DNA from: Bolinopsis microptera
Lineage: Eukaryota > Ctenophora > Tentaculata > Lobata > Bolinopsidae
Assembly (NCBI RefSeq): GCF_026151205.1
Contig: NC_087076.1
Coordinates: forward strand, 12,757,675 to 12,821,674
Direction of reading: 5' to 3'
Length of the DNA stretch: 64,000 nt
Part shown: positions 26,336-45,171 of the stretch, piece after piece
Position numbering within the stretch: position 1 is the stretch's first letter
Layout: each line of letters starts with the position of its first letter
The notes under the pieces: generated by a model
What the model saw: the letters and a program-made list of their open reading frames with translations, nothing else
The model's database searches: none
What the model was told of the DNA's origin: nothing
Program-made: the position numbers and the translations under genes

Positions 26336-26651
26336 AAAATAATGACGGGGCCTAAAAAGGAGGAGGAAAAAGAGGGCCAAATTAATATAATATATAATTT
26401 ATGGTATAAACTACCTTCTATTGCGCCTTTTAAACTCCCCACCCCTCTAACATTGCTCAGAAACGTGCCCACCCCTCCATAATCTAACTGCCCCTAATGA
26501 GATGGCTACAACAACCTACACCAATATTGGGGGACCTCCAGGGTGTGACTGGTATTATGCATGTGTTCTATATGTAATAGGAGGGGAAAGTGGTTTATAA
26601 TGTGGGTAGCATGACGAGCCGTACGCGGCACATAAGGGGTGTAAATGGTTT

Positions 26652-28051
<1,400 letters not shown>

Positions 28052-28169
28052 TTTTGGACGGTGTATATGTGTGAAGGTAGATTACTGCTAGATATACCAA
28101 ATATTTGTTTTTGGACGGTGTAGTATGTGTGTGAAGATAGATTGCTGCTAGATATACCAAATATTTGTT
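28052..28169. repeat. Tandem duplication of about 57 bp
   Basis: TTTTGGACGGTGTA starts at 28052 and again at 28109. Both copies end GCTAGATATACCAAATATTTG. The second copy has small insertions. Confidence 0.9.
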
Positions 28170-28330
28170 CAGTACAAACGAACTTCATTACGACAAAATT
28201 CTTGGCGATCTTTGTTGTTTCGGCAGCGCTGGCGGCGGCCACGCTAAAAGGCCGACTAATTAAAAAGCGGGCAGTGCAGCAGCCAGCTGTAATTAAACGA
28301 AATGATTATAATCCTCTGGATGTGGGCTAA
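28127..28330 (+). CDS. Doubtful small reading frame with a hydrophobic stretch
   Basis: A 67-codon frame from ATG 28127 to TAA 28330. Residues about 24-42 form a hydrophobic stretch (TKFLAIFVVSAALAAATLKG) followed by basic residues (RLIKKR), then a polar end. This is the shape of a signal peptide with a dibasic site, but the hydrophobic stretch is not at the N-terminus, the start lies in a tandem repeat, and no gene structure surrounds it. I do not recognise it. It may be a chance frame or one exon of a small secreted peptide. Confidence 0.15.
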   Translation: MCEDRLLLDIPNICSVQTNFITTKFLAIFVVSAALAAATLKGRLIKKRAVQQPAVIKRNDYNPLDVG

Positions 28331-28569
28331 CATTGGTGATATTTAGTTCACGGGGGGATTTCCAGGTTGGGAGTTTTGTGGCCTCGTCAAGATTCAAGAT
28401 AATAAGTGAGGGAAACCCTTCAAGATGCAAAGTGTGGGGATAAACTCGGAGAATTGGACCGCAATCCATAATTCTCCGTCATTATTCTAATATATCACTA
28501 CATTGTGAAGTGTGAACATCAATCCAAGAACATAAAAAGAGTGTACCCTTCCAATAAGGGCACCTTCAA

Positions 28570-28702
28570 ACCGGGGACAAAAGGATTTCGCGATTATTTT
28601 GGCCAAAAATCGCGAATTTTAACAGACTATACCTTAAACTATACATATTTGTCGCAAATAATGGGAAAAATCGCGATTCCGTACATGCCGCGATTTCCTT
28701 TT
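28570..28702. repeat. TCGCGATT-rich degenerate repeat
   Basis: Several copies of TCGCGATTNT and AAAAATCGCGA occur in both orientations (28588, 28607, 28670, 28690). The theme recurs strongly at 63523-63695 near the other end of the window. Confidence 0.5.
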
Positions 28703-29711
28703 TTCCCTTCTTCAAACTGACAGTACCTCAAGTTAGAACTGAGACTATTCCCAGACCTACAGCCTCAAAGTAAATCTCAGTCTTGTCCGCTTGCAACATA
28801 AATATGTTGCGTGTTGTGAGGATGTTATGAACCGTGTTTACTGTCTCATCAAATCATTGCTCATTAGCAAAACATGAACCGTACAAAGACAGGTCACATG
28901 TGTTTTTCCTTAGCAACGTGTGTAATAGTCGTAGTGACTGGTAATGTCGAGAGACAGTGATGATTTTGTAAACTACTAAATATACGTTACTTGGCGACCA
29001 ATGCTTAAGTAATGATAGTAATATAACTTTATTTATAGTCAATGTTCTTAAGTTATTTATAGTTTTAGTAGATGGTGTGAGTTACTTAGTAACTGCTGCT
29101 TCCTTCTCACGTAAGAATCTTATTAGGCACAACCCTTCATCAAGAGATCACTCTCCAAGACTAAGCTATTAACCACTGGTTGTAAAATAAAAGCTTGATA
29201 ACATATAAAATAAAAATATATTTTCTCTATTAACATAATGTAAAGAGCATTTGTATGGACAAATAGTGGAGAGTTTCTTCAAGCTTAACGGTCAAATGCT
29301 GACTGTTCTTAAAGCTGATTGGTTAAGAAAAGTCAGCTTTGCAAGCCGTTTGGTCGGACGTAATGTGTCCAAGCATAAAATATAAAACTGAACAGATCAG
29401 TTTCAGTGAAGGTAAGAATGGTTGGCACCCTCAAAGTAGTGTTATTATAACGAGAAGTAGAATAACTGGAGAGTTAAGTCATTATGAGCCACAAGACCAG
29501 CCGACACTCAGTACCTGATCCCCCCAGCCGACAGCCGTGCAGGTTGAGATGCGGGTATTGAGACTTAGTACTGAGAAGATGAAGAGATACAGTACTAAGC
29601 AGCTCGGTATGTAATATGCGGAATATTCCGAGGAGTTTACAGGTCTTCAACACGGTCGTATACTTCAGGTTGGGTGTACGTATTACGTAATGAAGTTTAC
29701 AAAGAATCTGG

Positions 29712-30005
29712 GAAAATTGCGGGCTTAAGATCGCGAAAGTTAAAGAAACTTTTAGGATTTCGAGAGGTTAATTATAGAAAATCTGACTGTTAAATAAAGA
29801 TAAAACTCGGTTGACAAAGAATCTGCCAGTATGAAGATATAACCTACTGAAGTTCGAGTTAATAAAGTAAAAATTTTGGCGGATGAAAATGTGCGGGCTA
29901 AAGATCATTAAATTTAAGAAACTTGTAAGATTTCTCGGAAAGTTAACATAGAAAACCTGGCTGTAAAGTGAAGGTAAAGCTCGCGGCTGGCAAAGAATCT
30001 ACCAG
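29712..30005. repeat. Diverged tandem duplication, period about 175 bp
   Basis: Segments 29712-29829 and 29886-30005 share the order TGCGGGCTTAAGATC, AAGAAACTTTTAGGATTTC, GAAAATCTGACTGT, AAAACTCG, CAAAGAATCTGCCAG with scattered substitutions. This is an old duplication of non-coding DNA. Confidence 0.75.
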
Positions 30006-36387
<6,382 letters not shown>

Positions 36388-36691
36388 CAGCTAATAAAGG
36401 CTCTTTTGTAGTTCTAACCCCTTACACGATCGGTAAATAGAACGGTCACACACGTACTATAATACGTACTATAATACGTACTATAATACGTACTATACTA
36501 CGTGCTATAATACGTGCTATAATACGTGCTATAATACGTATTATAATACGTACTATAATACGTACTATAATACGTACTATAATACGTACTATAATACTTA
36601 CTATAATACGCACTATAATACGTACGTGTTTGACCGTTCTATTTACCGATCGTGTAAGGGGTTAGAACTACAAAAGACCCTTTATTAGCTG
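36388..36691. mobile_element. Foldback element with a 12-bp minisatellite core
   Basis: Left arm 36388-36455 (CAGCTAATAAAGG...TAGAACGGTCACACACGTA) and right arm about 36622-36691 are near-perfect inverted copies of roughly 68 bp. The core at 36452-36624 is a tandem array of AATACGTACTAT units with ACGTGC and ACGTAT variants. A partial extra copy of the arm (TAAGGGGTTAGAACTACAAA) follows at 36692-36715. No coding content. Target duplications are unclear. Confidence 0.8.
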
Positions 36692-36715
36692 TAAGGGGTT
36701 AGAACTACAAAAGAC

Positions 36716-37835
<1,120 letters not shown>

Positions 37836-39618
37836 GTGAGACTTGAGACAGCCTGCGTTCTCAGGAAATTACCAGGAGAATTCCAGAATGTTCGATCTGC
37901 CAACATAACTGCCTCTGAGTAACACATTGCAGCAGCTGGGAGAGAGCTGATGACCGCCATATATCCTGTAGGAGCCATATTATATGCTATACGTTAACTT
38001 CACAACTCTAGTTCATATGCAGTATTATTCGAGATGTTGCGGAGAGTGTGTGAGAGATTGGTCAGTCTAAACGAGGGTAACCTGGAGGGTGGGGTTGCTA
38101 GCATGAGAAGAGAGGGATGTGGGAGGAGTGATGTGTGAACCGTCTCATGTGCTCTCTTTTTCAAAGTGTGCAACTCTATAAGTGATAATTTTACCAGAGA
38201 TCAAAGAAGTCGATGAGCTTAAAACTCATAACAAACTGATTTGTTTATAAGCATGAATCTCTTGACAAGTACAAACGAGTAAAAGATGTGACACGTAGAA
38301 TAATTTAGCGTTGTCTAAACGAGTAATAAAAACAGTTAGTAAGAAGAAATTTAGTCCGCAATGATCCATTTGTCACATTAGAAAACCAAGCTGAAGAAGG
38401 CAGAAATATAAGCAGATGAGACCAAGGAAATAAAGTATCCCAGCCTCGAATCGATTATCACGGATAAATGGCAAGTATGTTGCTAGCTGCACGGACAACC
38501 AACACTGAACTACATTGACAGCGCAATGATAAAAGTCGGGCGATGAAAGTTCTCGACTGTGTAGATACTAAATGCCAGCAGACCGTTAGTTGGTGGGTAT
38601 TAGAGAAATATAACACTACTTCTGGCTTTGCTAGATTAACACATCGAGAGAAGTTTGGTGGCGTACCCGGGAGGAGGAGGACCCTGAGCTGTAAAAAACA
38701 ATAGACAGCTAATTTAGTAATTACAGGGCAAGACGACCGGGGGATTGGTTGGGTCCTAGAGAGGTAAATTGAGCGAGTAATAACTCTGGCATGACTCCAG
38801 CTTTGCAGAACTGAGAGCGGGAAGTTTACTAAATCATTTCAGTGCCTTTGTACAGATTACTGGGCGGAAAAAATGCCGCGTCAGCCACTAATTGAATCAG
38901 AATAGAGAGCTTTACACAGCGAGTAAGTAAATGATGATCGGAGAAAAAACGATGATGTGCCAAGCAAAGAAACACACAAATACTGCCAATGTTAAAACAA
39001 TGTACGTCATTCGCGGGGATTTGCCATCGCTGAAATAAAAACCACTCCTGTGCAACACGAGTTTGTTAATCACTGCTTATGATTCGCGCGGCGTCATAGT
39101 ATATATAATAGGTTCATAGAATTAATTACACTCTGATCTTACTGTCTGATTTTCAAAATGATTTGAATGAAATAACATATAATATAATCAATCGTTAAAA
39201 AATTTTGGACTATTATATGTAATGTATATGATTAGTAAAATGCTAAAATTGAAAATATTCAGATGAATCTGGATGTATTTTAGTTCCAACGCCGCGCAGT
39301 CAACTTCGGAAGCTATGCCACTCTATGTATGAGCGCAACATACTAGCAAAAATCGAGCGCTACGTGTAGATCGAACCGGCTGCAGATTGCGTTAACGGTA
39401 GCTTGACTTCGATTTCTGCTGTGTACTTATTTCGTCGTGATATACCAGTGTGCCTTTAATAACTGATGTTTAGGTTCTTATAACGATAAATTTGAAATTG
39501 ATCTTTCAATTAATCTGTGCACCTCTGACATTAAGAGATAAGCCTTGCTAGGCGTTAGTCACTTCAGGATTGTGATAATATTCGTTTCCGATTTTTGAAG
39601 AAATCAGCATTCACTTTC
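37836..39618. other. Intergenic DNA upstream of IMPACT
   Basis: No gene was recognised. It is presumed to contain the promoter and any non-coding first exon of IMPACT, but no TATA box or CpG island stands out. Low-complexity content drops sharply compared with the preceding region. Confidence 0.5.
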
Positions 39619-39620
39619 AG
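39619..39620 (+). promoter_or_regulatory. 3' splice acceptor in the IMPACT 5' leader
   Basis: TTCACTTTCAG precedes the ATG by 37 nt. It could accept a 5'-UTR intron or a spliced leader. The assignment is from sequence context only. Confidence 0.5.
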
Positions 39621-39657
39621 CTCTAGTACCCTTGTAGTCTGATATAGCTTCCATCTC

Positions 39658-40602
39658 ATGGTTGTTCTTACGGCCAGCGAGAGGGAGCAGAATGTTGAGG
39701 AACAAATTAACGAAACTGAGCTTCTTGTATCCATGTTCGACAGCTCTGTGGCCATCGAAGACAACAGCGTTGTAACAATAAACATTAAGAGCGATCATTT
39801 TCTTCTCGTCCTCAGGTGTCTATATCACGAACTCTATCCGAGCCACGAACCTCCCATTTTCGCCATTATCGACATGACCAACACTTCTCATGCCTCTTAT
39901 GTGATTGATGATATTTTGTTAGAGTCAGAGTGCAACAAGCTGTTTGCACCAGGAGAATGTGTCGTTTATCAATGGGTTGTTTACATAACTGAGTACATCG
40001 AGGCTCTCGATGGCTTTGTTTCAAGAAATGCTGTGAGTCCAGAATTTTCTCCTGGAGACAATGATAAGGTAATTGCAGATATGGAAAACTTGCAGATTCT
40101 GGAGGACAAATTTAATGCCGAGGAAGTTAAGTTCACCGGCATCAGTCCTGAGGAAAGTTATCCACAACCATCAAAATCATATCCAATCCCCGAAATTTAC
40201 ACTGGAACAATTCTTACAGAACGAAAAAGTCATTTTCAAGCCCATGTTTGCCAAGTTTTTAGTAAGAGTGATATCGAAAACACCATGAGAACACTCCTAA
40301 TGAATCCCAAAATAGCCGGTGCATCTCACAACATCATGGCGTTTCGCTATGTAAGTGAATCAGGAACCCTTGCCCAAGACTATGATGATGACGGGGAGAC
40401 GAAAGCTGGTGGAAGACTTCTTGAACTGATCGATCTGATGAATGTGGAGAACTTGATGGTTGTGGTTACCAGATGGTATGGTGGTGTGATGTTGGGTCCC
40501 TCTAGGTTCAAGTGTATTAATAACATTGCCAAGATCACTATTCAGGACTCTGGATATTATTATACTGGTGATGTAAGTAAAAAGAAGAAAAAGAAGAAAT
40601 AG
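39658..40602 (+). CDS. IMPACT: IMPACT homologue (RWD domain plus Impact/UPF0029 domain)
   Basis: A single exon of 314 residues, close to the usual length of about 320 for animal IMPACT. Residues about 13-120 form an RWD domain (EQINETELLVSMF, then YPSHEPPIFAI). Residues about 175-300 form the Impact/UPF0029 domain with its signature DDDGETKAGGRLLELI (243-258) and VVVTRWYGGVMLGPSRF (268-284). The protein ends in a poly-lysine tail, as in other animals. Known role of the family: a cytosolic protein that competes with GCN2 for GCN1 and so restrains eIF2-alpha phosphorylation. The ATG at 39658 sits after an acceptor-like TTTCAG and gives the expected RWD start. The gene is intronless here, unlike in vertebrates, and lies 526 nt before hyccin on the same strand. 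Confidence 0.94.
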   Translation: MVVLTASEREQNVEEQINETELLVSMFDSSVAIEDNSVVTINIKSDHFLLVLRCLYHELYPSHEPPIFAIIDMTNTSHASYVIDDILLESECNKLFAPGECVVYQWVVYITEYIEALDGFVSRNAVSPEFSPGDNDKVIADMENLQILEDKFNAEEVKFTGISPEESYPQPSKSYPIPEIYTGTILTERKSHFQAHVCQVFSKSDIENTMRTLLMNPKIAGASHNIMAFRYVSESGTLAQDYDDDGETKAGGRLLELIDLMNVENLMVVVTRWYGGVMLGPSRFKCINNIAKITIQDSGYYYTGDVSKKKKKKK

Positions 40603-41097
40603 AAGAAATAAGTTCAATTGTCGGTAATGAAGTTGAGGGTATTATAGCTTTTGCATGATCTGATTTTTAACTTGGTATTTAAATACATGCTAACACGATT
40701 TTTAGTCTTTGAATCAAATTTGTGCACTTTTTGTCTTCAAGTGCAATTTTTAAGTTAAAATTTAGATTTAATTTTGTATCATAATAATCTTGATGAATCT
40801 AGATTCTAGAAACTATTGATATTTTGATGGAATTTTAAGACGGTGATTCAATTTGCATTATCAGTTCACCCCAGCTTAGGAAAATCATTTCATGAAATTT
40901 ACATCTCAACCAATTACTCAAAATGGCAAGTCTTGTCTGGTGTTGTCATGCAGGTTTGACTATTTATTTGTAAAATAGTGAACAGTTCAACATATATTTT
41001 AAATGGTTAATTATGCGAACCTGCACTTTGCATCCACTGCAACAAAATGGTGACTGTTTATTAGTTAAGTGGTGAACACTAAACATAATTTCGTTTC
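40603..41097. other. IMPACT-hyccin spacer
   Basis: A compact AT-rich spacer that must hold the IMPACT 3' UTR. No canonical AATAAA was noticed and no other gene was seen. Confidence 0.5.
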
Positions 41098-41099
41098 AG
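41098..41099 (+). promoter_or_regulatory. 3' splice acceptor in the hyccin 5' leader
   Basis: ATAATTTCGTTTCAG with a pyrimidine tract lies 29 nt before the ATG at 41129. It is a strong acceptor with no evident partner donor nearby. Confidence 0.55.
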
Positions 41100-41128
41100 G
41101 ATGTAGTTTGTGCTGAATTCTCAAAACG

Positions 41129-42307
41129 ATGGGGGAAGTGGTTGACACCCTTCAACAGCATCTCGAAGAAGAGCTTCGCAGTCCTGGTAAACCAATCTCC
41201 AGCAATTTCAACGATATTTTACTCAATCTAAAGCTACACAACAATCAGAGTGACCTGATCACAACTCTAGCTGGGAACAGAGAGGTTTTGAAGCTGCTGA
41301 TAGAAGGTCTTGACACTAAAGTTTCTCTTATTAGAGCACTTTGTCCTGTGTTATACTCCTGGGTTACACTCAATACCGACCAGTCTATAGCCTTGGTATG
41401 TGAGTTCATTCCATCTCTCATTTGGAGCTATTTGTCCACAGTCGGCACTGATGAGCCTGAAGAAGCAGAATCTATTCTCACAAACCTCGCAAACATTTTG
41501 TCCCACAAAAGTGGCTTCAGTTTTCGTCTACCTTCAATCCACATGATCTCAGTTTACCATCACCCAGCTAAAATGCAATACACGGGTGGGCTGACTGAGG
41601 CTAGTTTATCGAAAGGTTTCAATATGGAACCAGTTTTTAGTGACGCAACACCAGAACGTTACTCCAGCATCACCTCTTCAAACAGACTCTCGTTACTTAC
41701 CCTGCTGCTGGAGAAGTATAATCAGAGTATGGGGGACATGTCACCCGGTAGTTTAGATCGGTACTGTTGGCTGTGTATATGGGTGTGTGGCAGTGGTATG
41801 CCCAGTTCAGCTGTTCCCATCAGCGATATGAAGTGTTGGGCCTTTTGTCAAACTAGATTTACCTTGAACAAGAATTTCATGACTGCTCTGGCATCAGGGC
41901 TGCAGTATTGCGTGTATAATGGACATTTTGTTGTTGCTAAAGATGCCCTTGATACAGTCGCAATAAGAGCACAATACGACGTGTGTGCAGAAGTCATGAT
42001 GCTAACGGCATCTCTCCTTGACAGCATCAAGATCTCATCTGTGACACCTGCCTCCAAACCGTTTGGCATTGCCATCCCACAACTATCAGGAACTCAAGAC
42101 GATACTAGGCCGGTTAGAAGGTCTATAATTAGACACGAGGACGTACAGACACTGAAAAAGAGGATATCATCCAATGAGATTCGTGAGGATAGTGAGAATG
42201 AGGGACCCTCTCCTGCGTCCGTTATAGTGGACTGTGCTGATTCTGACGATTCTGATATTCATATTGCGGGTTTCAGGGGTGGCAGATTGCAGAACACCTC
42301 CGTTTGA
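41129..42307 (+). CDS. FAM126A: Hyccin (FAM126) homologue, subunit of the PI4K complex
   Basis: A single exon of 392 residues (human FAM126A about 521). Family landmarks appear in order: an N-terminal helical repeat region with SLIWSYL (cf. ELIWCYL), SVYHHPAKMQYTGGLTEASLS (about 143-163; cf. SVYHEPS...ALTESALS), LLLEKYNQSM (about 191-200), a CWLCIWVCG segment, and FMTALASGLQYCVYNGHFVV...KALD-like DALDTVAIRAQ (about 250-280). The C-terminal about 80 residues are acidic and disordered, as is usual. Known role: hyccin binds TTC7 and stabilises the PI4KIII-alpha complex that makes plasma-membrane PI4P. The start is chosen at the first ATG after the acceptor. The coding sequence has no intron, whereas vertebrate FAM126 has many. 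FAM126A and FAM126B paralogues cannot be told apart here. Confidence 0.88.
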   Translation: MGEVVDTLQQHLEEELRSPGKPISSNFNDILLNLKLHNNQSDLITTLAGNREVLKLLIEGLDTKVSLIRALCPVLYSWVTLNTDQSIALVCEFIPSLIWSYLSTVGTDEPEEAESILTNLANILSHKSGFSFRLPSIHMISVYHHPAKMQYTGGLTEASLSKGFNMEPVFSDATPERYSSITSSNRLSLLTLLLEKYNQSMGDMSPGSLDRYCWLCIWVCGSGMPSSAVPISDMKCWAFCQTRFTLNKNFMTALASGLQYCVYNGHFVVAKDALDTVAIRAQYDVCAEVMMLTASLLDSIKISSVTPASKPFGIAIPQLSGTQDDTRPVRRSIIRHEDVQTLKKRISSNEIREDSENEGPSPASVIVDCADSDDSDIHIAGFRGGRLQNTSV

Positions 42308-43108
42308 GGAATGCCGTGTTTTCACATGGGATGTTATTGAGTTGTGAATATATTTTTGAAATTAGCAAGTTTTGACCCCAAAAACAAGCAGAGATTGGGG
42401 TTTGGGCGAATAGGTTAATATTGAGAACTGGTACAGCTGAAGAAAACTAAAAGTCTACAGAAATTTCAAATCAAAATTTGCTTTAATATAACTTTTTTCA
42501 GCAGATTTTTAACTAAGCTGCTGAGTCTAATACGCGAATAGGAAAAAGTGTTACTTTTTGCCTCACCTTAATTATTAGAACACAAGTTCTTTTATTTGGA
42601 CACTGTTTCTGGTTTATTTACGTTTTCTGGTCAGCATAGTGCAACTTTACTGTTTTATTGTAATGTAGCATAATTTTAGATGCTATGGTACCGCTGTGTA
42701 TGGAAGCTATATTTTCTGATTATTAATTAATGTTTGATCTTTGTTGAGTTATAATTATGATAATGTATAATTTGGTTTGCTTACTTTCGAATTTCAATCA
42801 CTTGCATTATCATTAGTTTGTCGCCAAAAAGTTCAAACAATAGATACTTTGAAATTATGAGGAATGTATGTTTATTTGCCCTTGCTGTTGGGGGTCGTTC
42901 AAATATTACGTAATCACTGAGGGGGGTTTCTAAATGATTACGGTAGTGTAATTTAGATACAATAGCATGTGTAAAACTGATTACGGAGGGGGGGGGGGGT
43001 TAAAAATTGCCCATAAAGTGACTACGTAATATGTGAACGACCCCTTGTTATATCTAACAAAATATCAATGTTCAACAATTTCTACACACTTCTAACACAC
43101 TTTCTTCC
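42308..43108. other. Hyccin-ADRM1 spacer holding a MITE
   Basis: 3' UTR and intergenic DNA, AT-rich. The 154-bp MITE at 42891-43044 ends only 66 nt before the ADRM1 acceptor. No gene was seen. Confidence 0.55.
42891..43044. mobile_element. Short MITE with GGGGTCGTTCA termini, copy A (154 bp)
   Basis: Inverted termini GGGGTCGTTCAAATATTACG and CGTAATATGTGAACGACCCC, flanked on both sides by TTG (42888-42890 and 43045-43047), which reads as a 3-bp target duplication. The core has an 11-G tract and no frame. Copy B at 48700-49338 shares the termini and also shows a 3-bp duplication (TAA). A 3-bp duplication is typical of PIF/Harbinger elements, so that superfamily is the best guess. Confidence 0.85.
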
Positions 43109-43110
43109 AG
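43109..43110 (+). promoter_or_regulatory. 3' splice acceptor in the ADRM1 5' leader
   Basis: CACACTTTCTTCCAG, a strong acceptor with a pyrimidine tract, sits only 15 nt before the ADRM1 ATG. Confidence 0.6.
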
Positions 43111-43125
43111 TATACCAGCTGCAAA

Positions 43126-44064
43126 ATGGCACTCCCTCTTTTTGGCGGAACTCAACAGAAGTCCACAAAGAACCTGATCGAGTTCAAGGCAGGCAAGATG
43201 GTCCAGAAGGGTAAGATGGTGCACCCCGACACCCGGAAGGGCATGATATACGTCTACAAGAGTGAGGATAGTCTGACTCACTTCTGTTGGAAGGACCGGT
43301 CCACTGGGGAGGTTGTGGACGATCTGATTATATTCCCTGATGATGCAGACTTCTCACGTGTAACTCAGTGTACCACGGGACGTGTTTACATCATGAAGTT
43401 CAGGAGTAGCAACCGGAGATTCTTCTGTTGGATGCAGGAGCCCAAGGAGGACAAGGATGAGGAAAAGTGTAAGAAGGTTAACGAGATCCTAAACGGGAAT
43501 GCAGCAGCAGCAGCAGAGGAAACTACCCCCGCTGCCACTACGGCTACTCCCGCTACTCCTGCTACCCCCAGTGGTGCTGCTAATCTGGGGCAATCCCAAC
43601 TCATGGACATGCTCTCAGGAACACCAGTCTCCAGCAGATCCAACGGAGCGCCTGTATCTGTTGCTGCGCTACAAAACATACTACAGAACATGCCCAGCAA
43701 CGGGGGCGCACCTAAAGAAAGTGTCACACCTGCCAGTGTGATCAGCAAAGAAGCTATAGACGGTCTGCTGGAGTGTCCAGATACTGTGGCTAAGCTAGAA
43801 CAGCACCTCCCTGAAGCGCTGCGCGGGAACCCGGAGACAATGCGCGGCACTCTCAACTCACCCCAGTTCCAACAGGGACTACAGCTGTTCAGCAGCGCTT
43901 TCAAGTCCGGACAGCTTGCTCCGTTGATGAAGAGTTTAGGTTTTACAGATAGTGCTGGCAATGCTGCTGCTGGAGGAGACTTTGAGGCGTTTGTACGCGC
44001 CGTGGCAGACGCGACTAAGGAGAAGGAGAAGGATGATGTAGAGGAGGACATGGCTCTGGACTAG
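43126..44064 (+). CDS. ADRM1: ADRM1 / Rpn13 proteasomal ubiquitin receptor
   Basis: A single exon of 312 residues (human 407; the difference is a shorter linker). Residues about 12-122 are the Pru (pleckstrin-like receptor for ubiquitin) domain: LIEFKAGKM, KGMIYVYKSEDSLTHFCWKDR, DDLIIFPDDADF, GRVYIMKF and FCWMQEPKEDKDEEKC. An Ala/Thr/Pro linker follows, then a DEUBAD-type UCH37-binding helical domain (about 200-295) with LNSPQFQQGLQLFSSAF and SGQLAPLM, and the conserved acidic ending EEDMALD. Known role: it docks on Rpn2 of the 26S proteasome, binds ubiquitin chains and recruits and activates UCH37. The start follows a strong acceptor by 15 nt. GC content is visibly higher than in the flanks. 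Confidence 0.97.
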   Translation: MALPLFGGTQQKSTKNLIEFKAGKMVQKGKMVHPDTRKGMIYVYKSEDSLTHFCWKDRSTGEVVDDLIIFPDDADFSRVTQCTTGRVYIMKFRSSNRRFFCWMQEPKEDKDEEKCKKVNEILNGNAAAAAEETTPAATTATPATPATPSGAANLGQSQLMDMLSGTPVSSRSNGAPVSVAALQNILQNMPSNGGAPKESVTPASVISKEAIDGLLECPDTVAKLEQHLPEALRGNPETMRGTLNSPQFQQGLQLFSSAFKSGQLAPLMKSLGFTDSAGNAAAGGDFEAFVRAVADATKEKEKDDVEEDMALD

Positions 44065-45109
44065 TTTTGTTCGTGCATCTATCACGTGCGAGTCACGTGC
44101 GTGCCTTGCATGTTTAACAGAAACCAGCTTAATTGATATTTGTGGGAACTTGTGGAAACAAATTGGGATTTTTGATTGATGTAGACATCAACACTGTGTG
44201 GCATCTATTTAATATTGCAAAACGGTTTTCTTTATAAAGACTATGCAAAGTGTTGAGAGATCTTTTGTAAAGTTCAATGTTTCGGTGTATTTCTACATTT
44301 GTATCCTACATGTACATTGTACAATTGTACATTGTACATGTGTCTTTGTAGCTTACTGTTTTTTTCCGGAGATGATCAAATATTTTGAGTTTTCCAGGTC
44401 TGCCCCCAAAAGTGTTTCGCTAGCTTTCTTTGCTGATGATAATATTATGCCAATAGTGACTATAATAATGAACGGGAGAGTTTTTGTCGAGGATATTAAA
44501 TGATTTTTTCAGGGATGAGTTCTAGTCTGCGTGTGTAGCCGGTAGCCAATTTAAACTGTAATTTGTGAATTTTAGCAGTTAATACTAATTTAGAAGTAAA
44601 GTAAAAAGAACTGTATTTTGGATTGGTTATACAATGTACCAAGTAATATTGAGTTAGCTACATATCCTCGTTTTATTTAGCTACAATTATTTATTAAGGT
44701 AGTGAGAGGCTATTGTTAATTCTATTAATGAAAAAATTGAGATCAAATATTTCTGATATAAAACAGGTGGAAAGCTAGACTAACCTAACAATATCCCTAG
44801 GACTTTTTAAGTGTCATGACCTAAAATATAACAGAATCAACATTTGAACCAACCTTCTTTTATCCGGTGTTAAAGCTACGAAACTTCATCAACCTACCAT
44901 AATACTACTGCAACCAATGTGACATTCACGGAAATACAAGCTTCCAGATCTAGGAGATTCTAATTAAAATCGTGTACTTCCTTTAATCGGGTTTGACAAC
45001 TCTTGATAGTATCAGGGTGTTCAGTAGCCTGGATACTATCTGGATCTCAATACTGTGTGGACTGAACATCAGATACTTCGGGGAACAGACGCCAAAAACT
45101 AAAAATTCC
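44065..45109. other. ADRM1-ABHD18 spacer
   Basis: AT-rich DNA that must hold the ADRM1 3' UTR. It includes a near-perfect 34-bp palindrome at 44308-44341. A short frame at 44243-44503 has no supporting features. Confidence 0.5.
44308..44341. other. Near-perfect 34-bp palindrome of TGTACA units
   Basis: ACATGTACATTGTACAAT followed by its near inverse, with two mismatched pairs. If transcribed with ADRM1 it would form a stable hairpin in the 3' UTR. The significance is unknown. Confidence 0.7.
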
Positions 45110-45111
45110 AG
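45110..45111 (+). promoter_or_regulatory. Weak candidate 3' splice acceptor in the ABHD18 5' leader
   Basis: AAAAATTCCAG lies 60 nt before the ATG but has a poor pyrimidine tract. It is listed because the three preceding genes each have a clear acceptor in this position. Confidence 0.25.
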
Positions 45112-45171
45112 AAAAACAAACAATAGAAATAAAGTGAGAACGTTTCACACGGAAAGATAAATACGTGAAGG

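Noticed and set aside
43386..44051. 221-residue - strand frame opposite ADRM1
   Set aside because: An antisense shadow of the conserved ADRM1 gene, with no family similarity of its own.
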